A stretch of 21,662 bases of DNA. Origin: Apostichopus leukothele (taxonomy: Eukaryota > Echinodermata > Holothuroidea > Aspidochirotida > Stichopodidae). Location of the stretch: positions 540,435 to 562,096 of the forward strand of contig JAAAKB020000003.1 in NCBI GenBank assembly GCA_010014835.2, read 5' to 3'. Position 1 is the first letter of the stretch; each line of letters begins with the position of its first letter. Under the pieces are notes generated by a model that ran no database searches, was not told the origin of the DNA, and saw nothing but the letters and a program-made list of their open reading frames with translations. Shown here in pieces: positions 21,657 to 21,662 of this stretch. Position numbers and translations under genes: made by a program.

Positions 21657-21662
21657 AGAGCA

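Larger units (their letters stand above)
20231..21662. other. Intergenic sequence downstream of MIER
   Basis: It holds a long imperfect inverted repeat (20350-20582), a 12-bp perfect hairpin (20937-20983) and a terminal (TA)n. The 140-codon open frame at 20683-21105 has no recognisable content and probably arose by chance. Confidence 0.5.

Overview
The window looks like ordinary nuclear DNA from a marine invertebrate animal, most likely an echinoderm or a close deuterostome relative. The reasons are short exons with GT-AG introns of 0.3 to 2 kb, AT-rich introns with long (TA)n tracts, tRNA-derived repeat remnants, and many AGGCCTA-type words between 2.8 and 4.7 kb. The taxon is an inference, weaker than the gene calls. 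I see no bacterial, phage, CRISPR or operon features, and no convincing new biological system.

Two genes diverge head to head. On the minus strand, four spliced exons between 2996 and 312 encode a complete 146-residue coiled-coil protein that I do not recognise; all splice phases agree. On the plus strand, at least 15 exons from 5662 to 17472 encode a MIER-family (mesoderm induction early response) ELM2-SANT corepressor of about 967 residues. Its ELM2-SANT core (13452-16461) is unmistakable. Its N-terminal half is unusual: it lacks the vertebrate MIER N-terminal signature and carries about 400 residues of Ser/Gln/acidic low-complexity sequence, with one 696-base exon. Between the exon ending at 11684 and the ELM2 exon at 13452 the reading phase does not match, so a small exon of length 3n+1 must lie in that intron; two candidates are given.

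Layout: 1-311, 3' flank of the minus gene, with a poly(A) signal and a GC-rich repeat; 312-2996, minus gene; 2997-3625, divergent promoter region and possible leader exon; 3625-5649, first intron of MIER; 5662-11684, acidic/Ser-rich N-terminal exons; 11685-13451, large intron with a tandem duplication and a CpG-rich patch carrying CRE-like and E2F-like sites; 13452-17472, ELM2, SANT and C-terminal exons; 17473 to about 20230, a long 3' UTR with (TA)n arrays, a perfect 19-bp hairpin and a tRNA-like B box; 20231-21662, intergenic sequence with a long imperfect inverted repeat, a second hairpin and a terminal (TA)n.

MIER proteins recruit HDAC1/2 through ELM2-SANT and repress transcription in the nucleus. 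The two genes may share a promoter; nothing in the sequence shows that their products act together.
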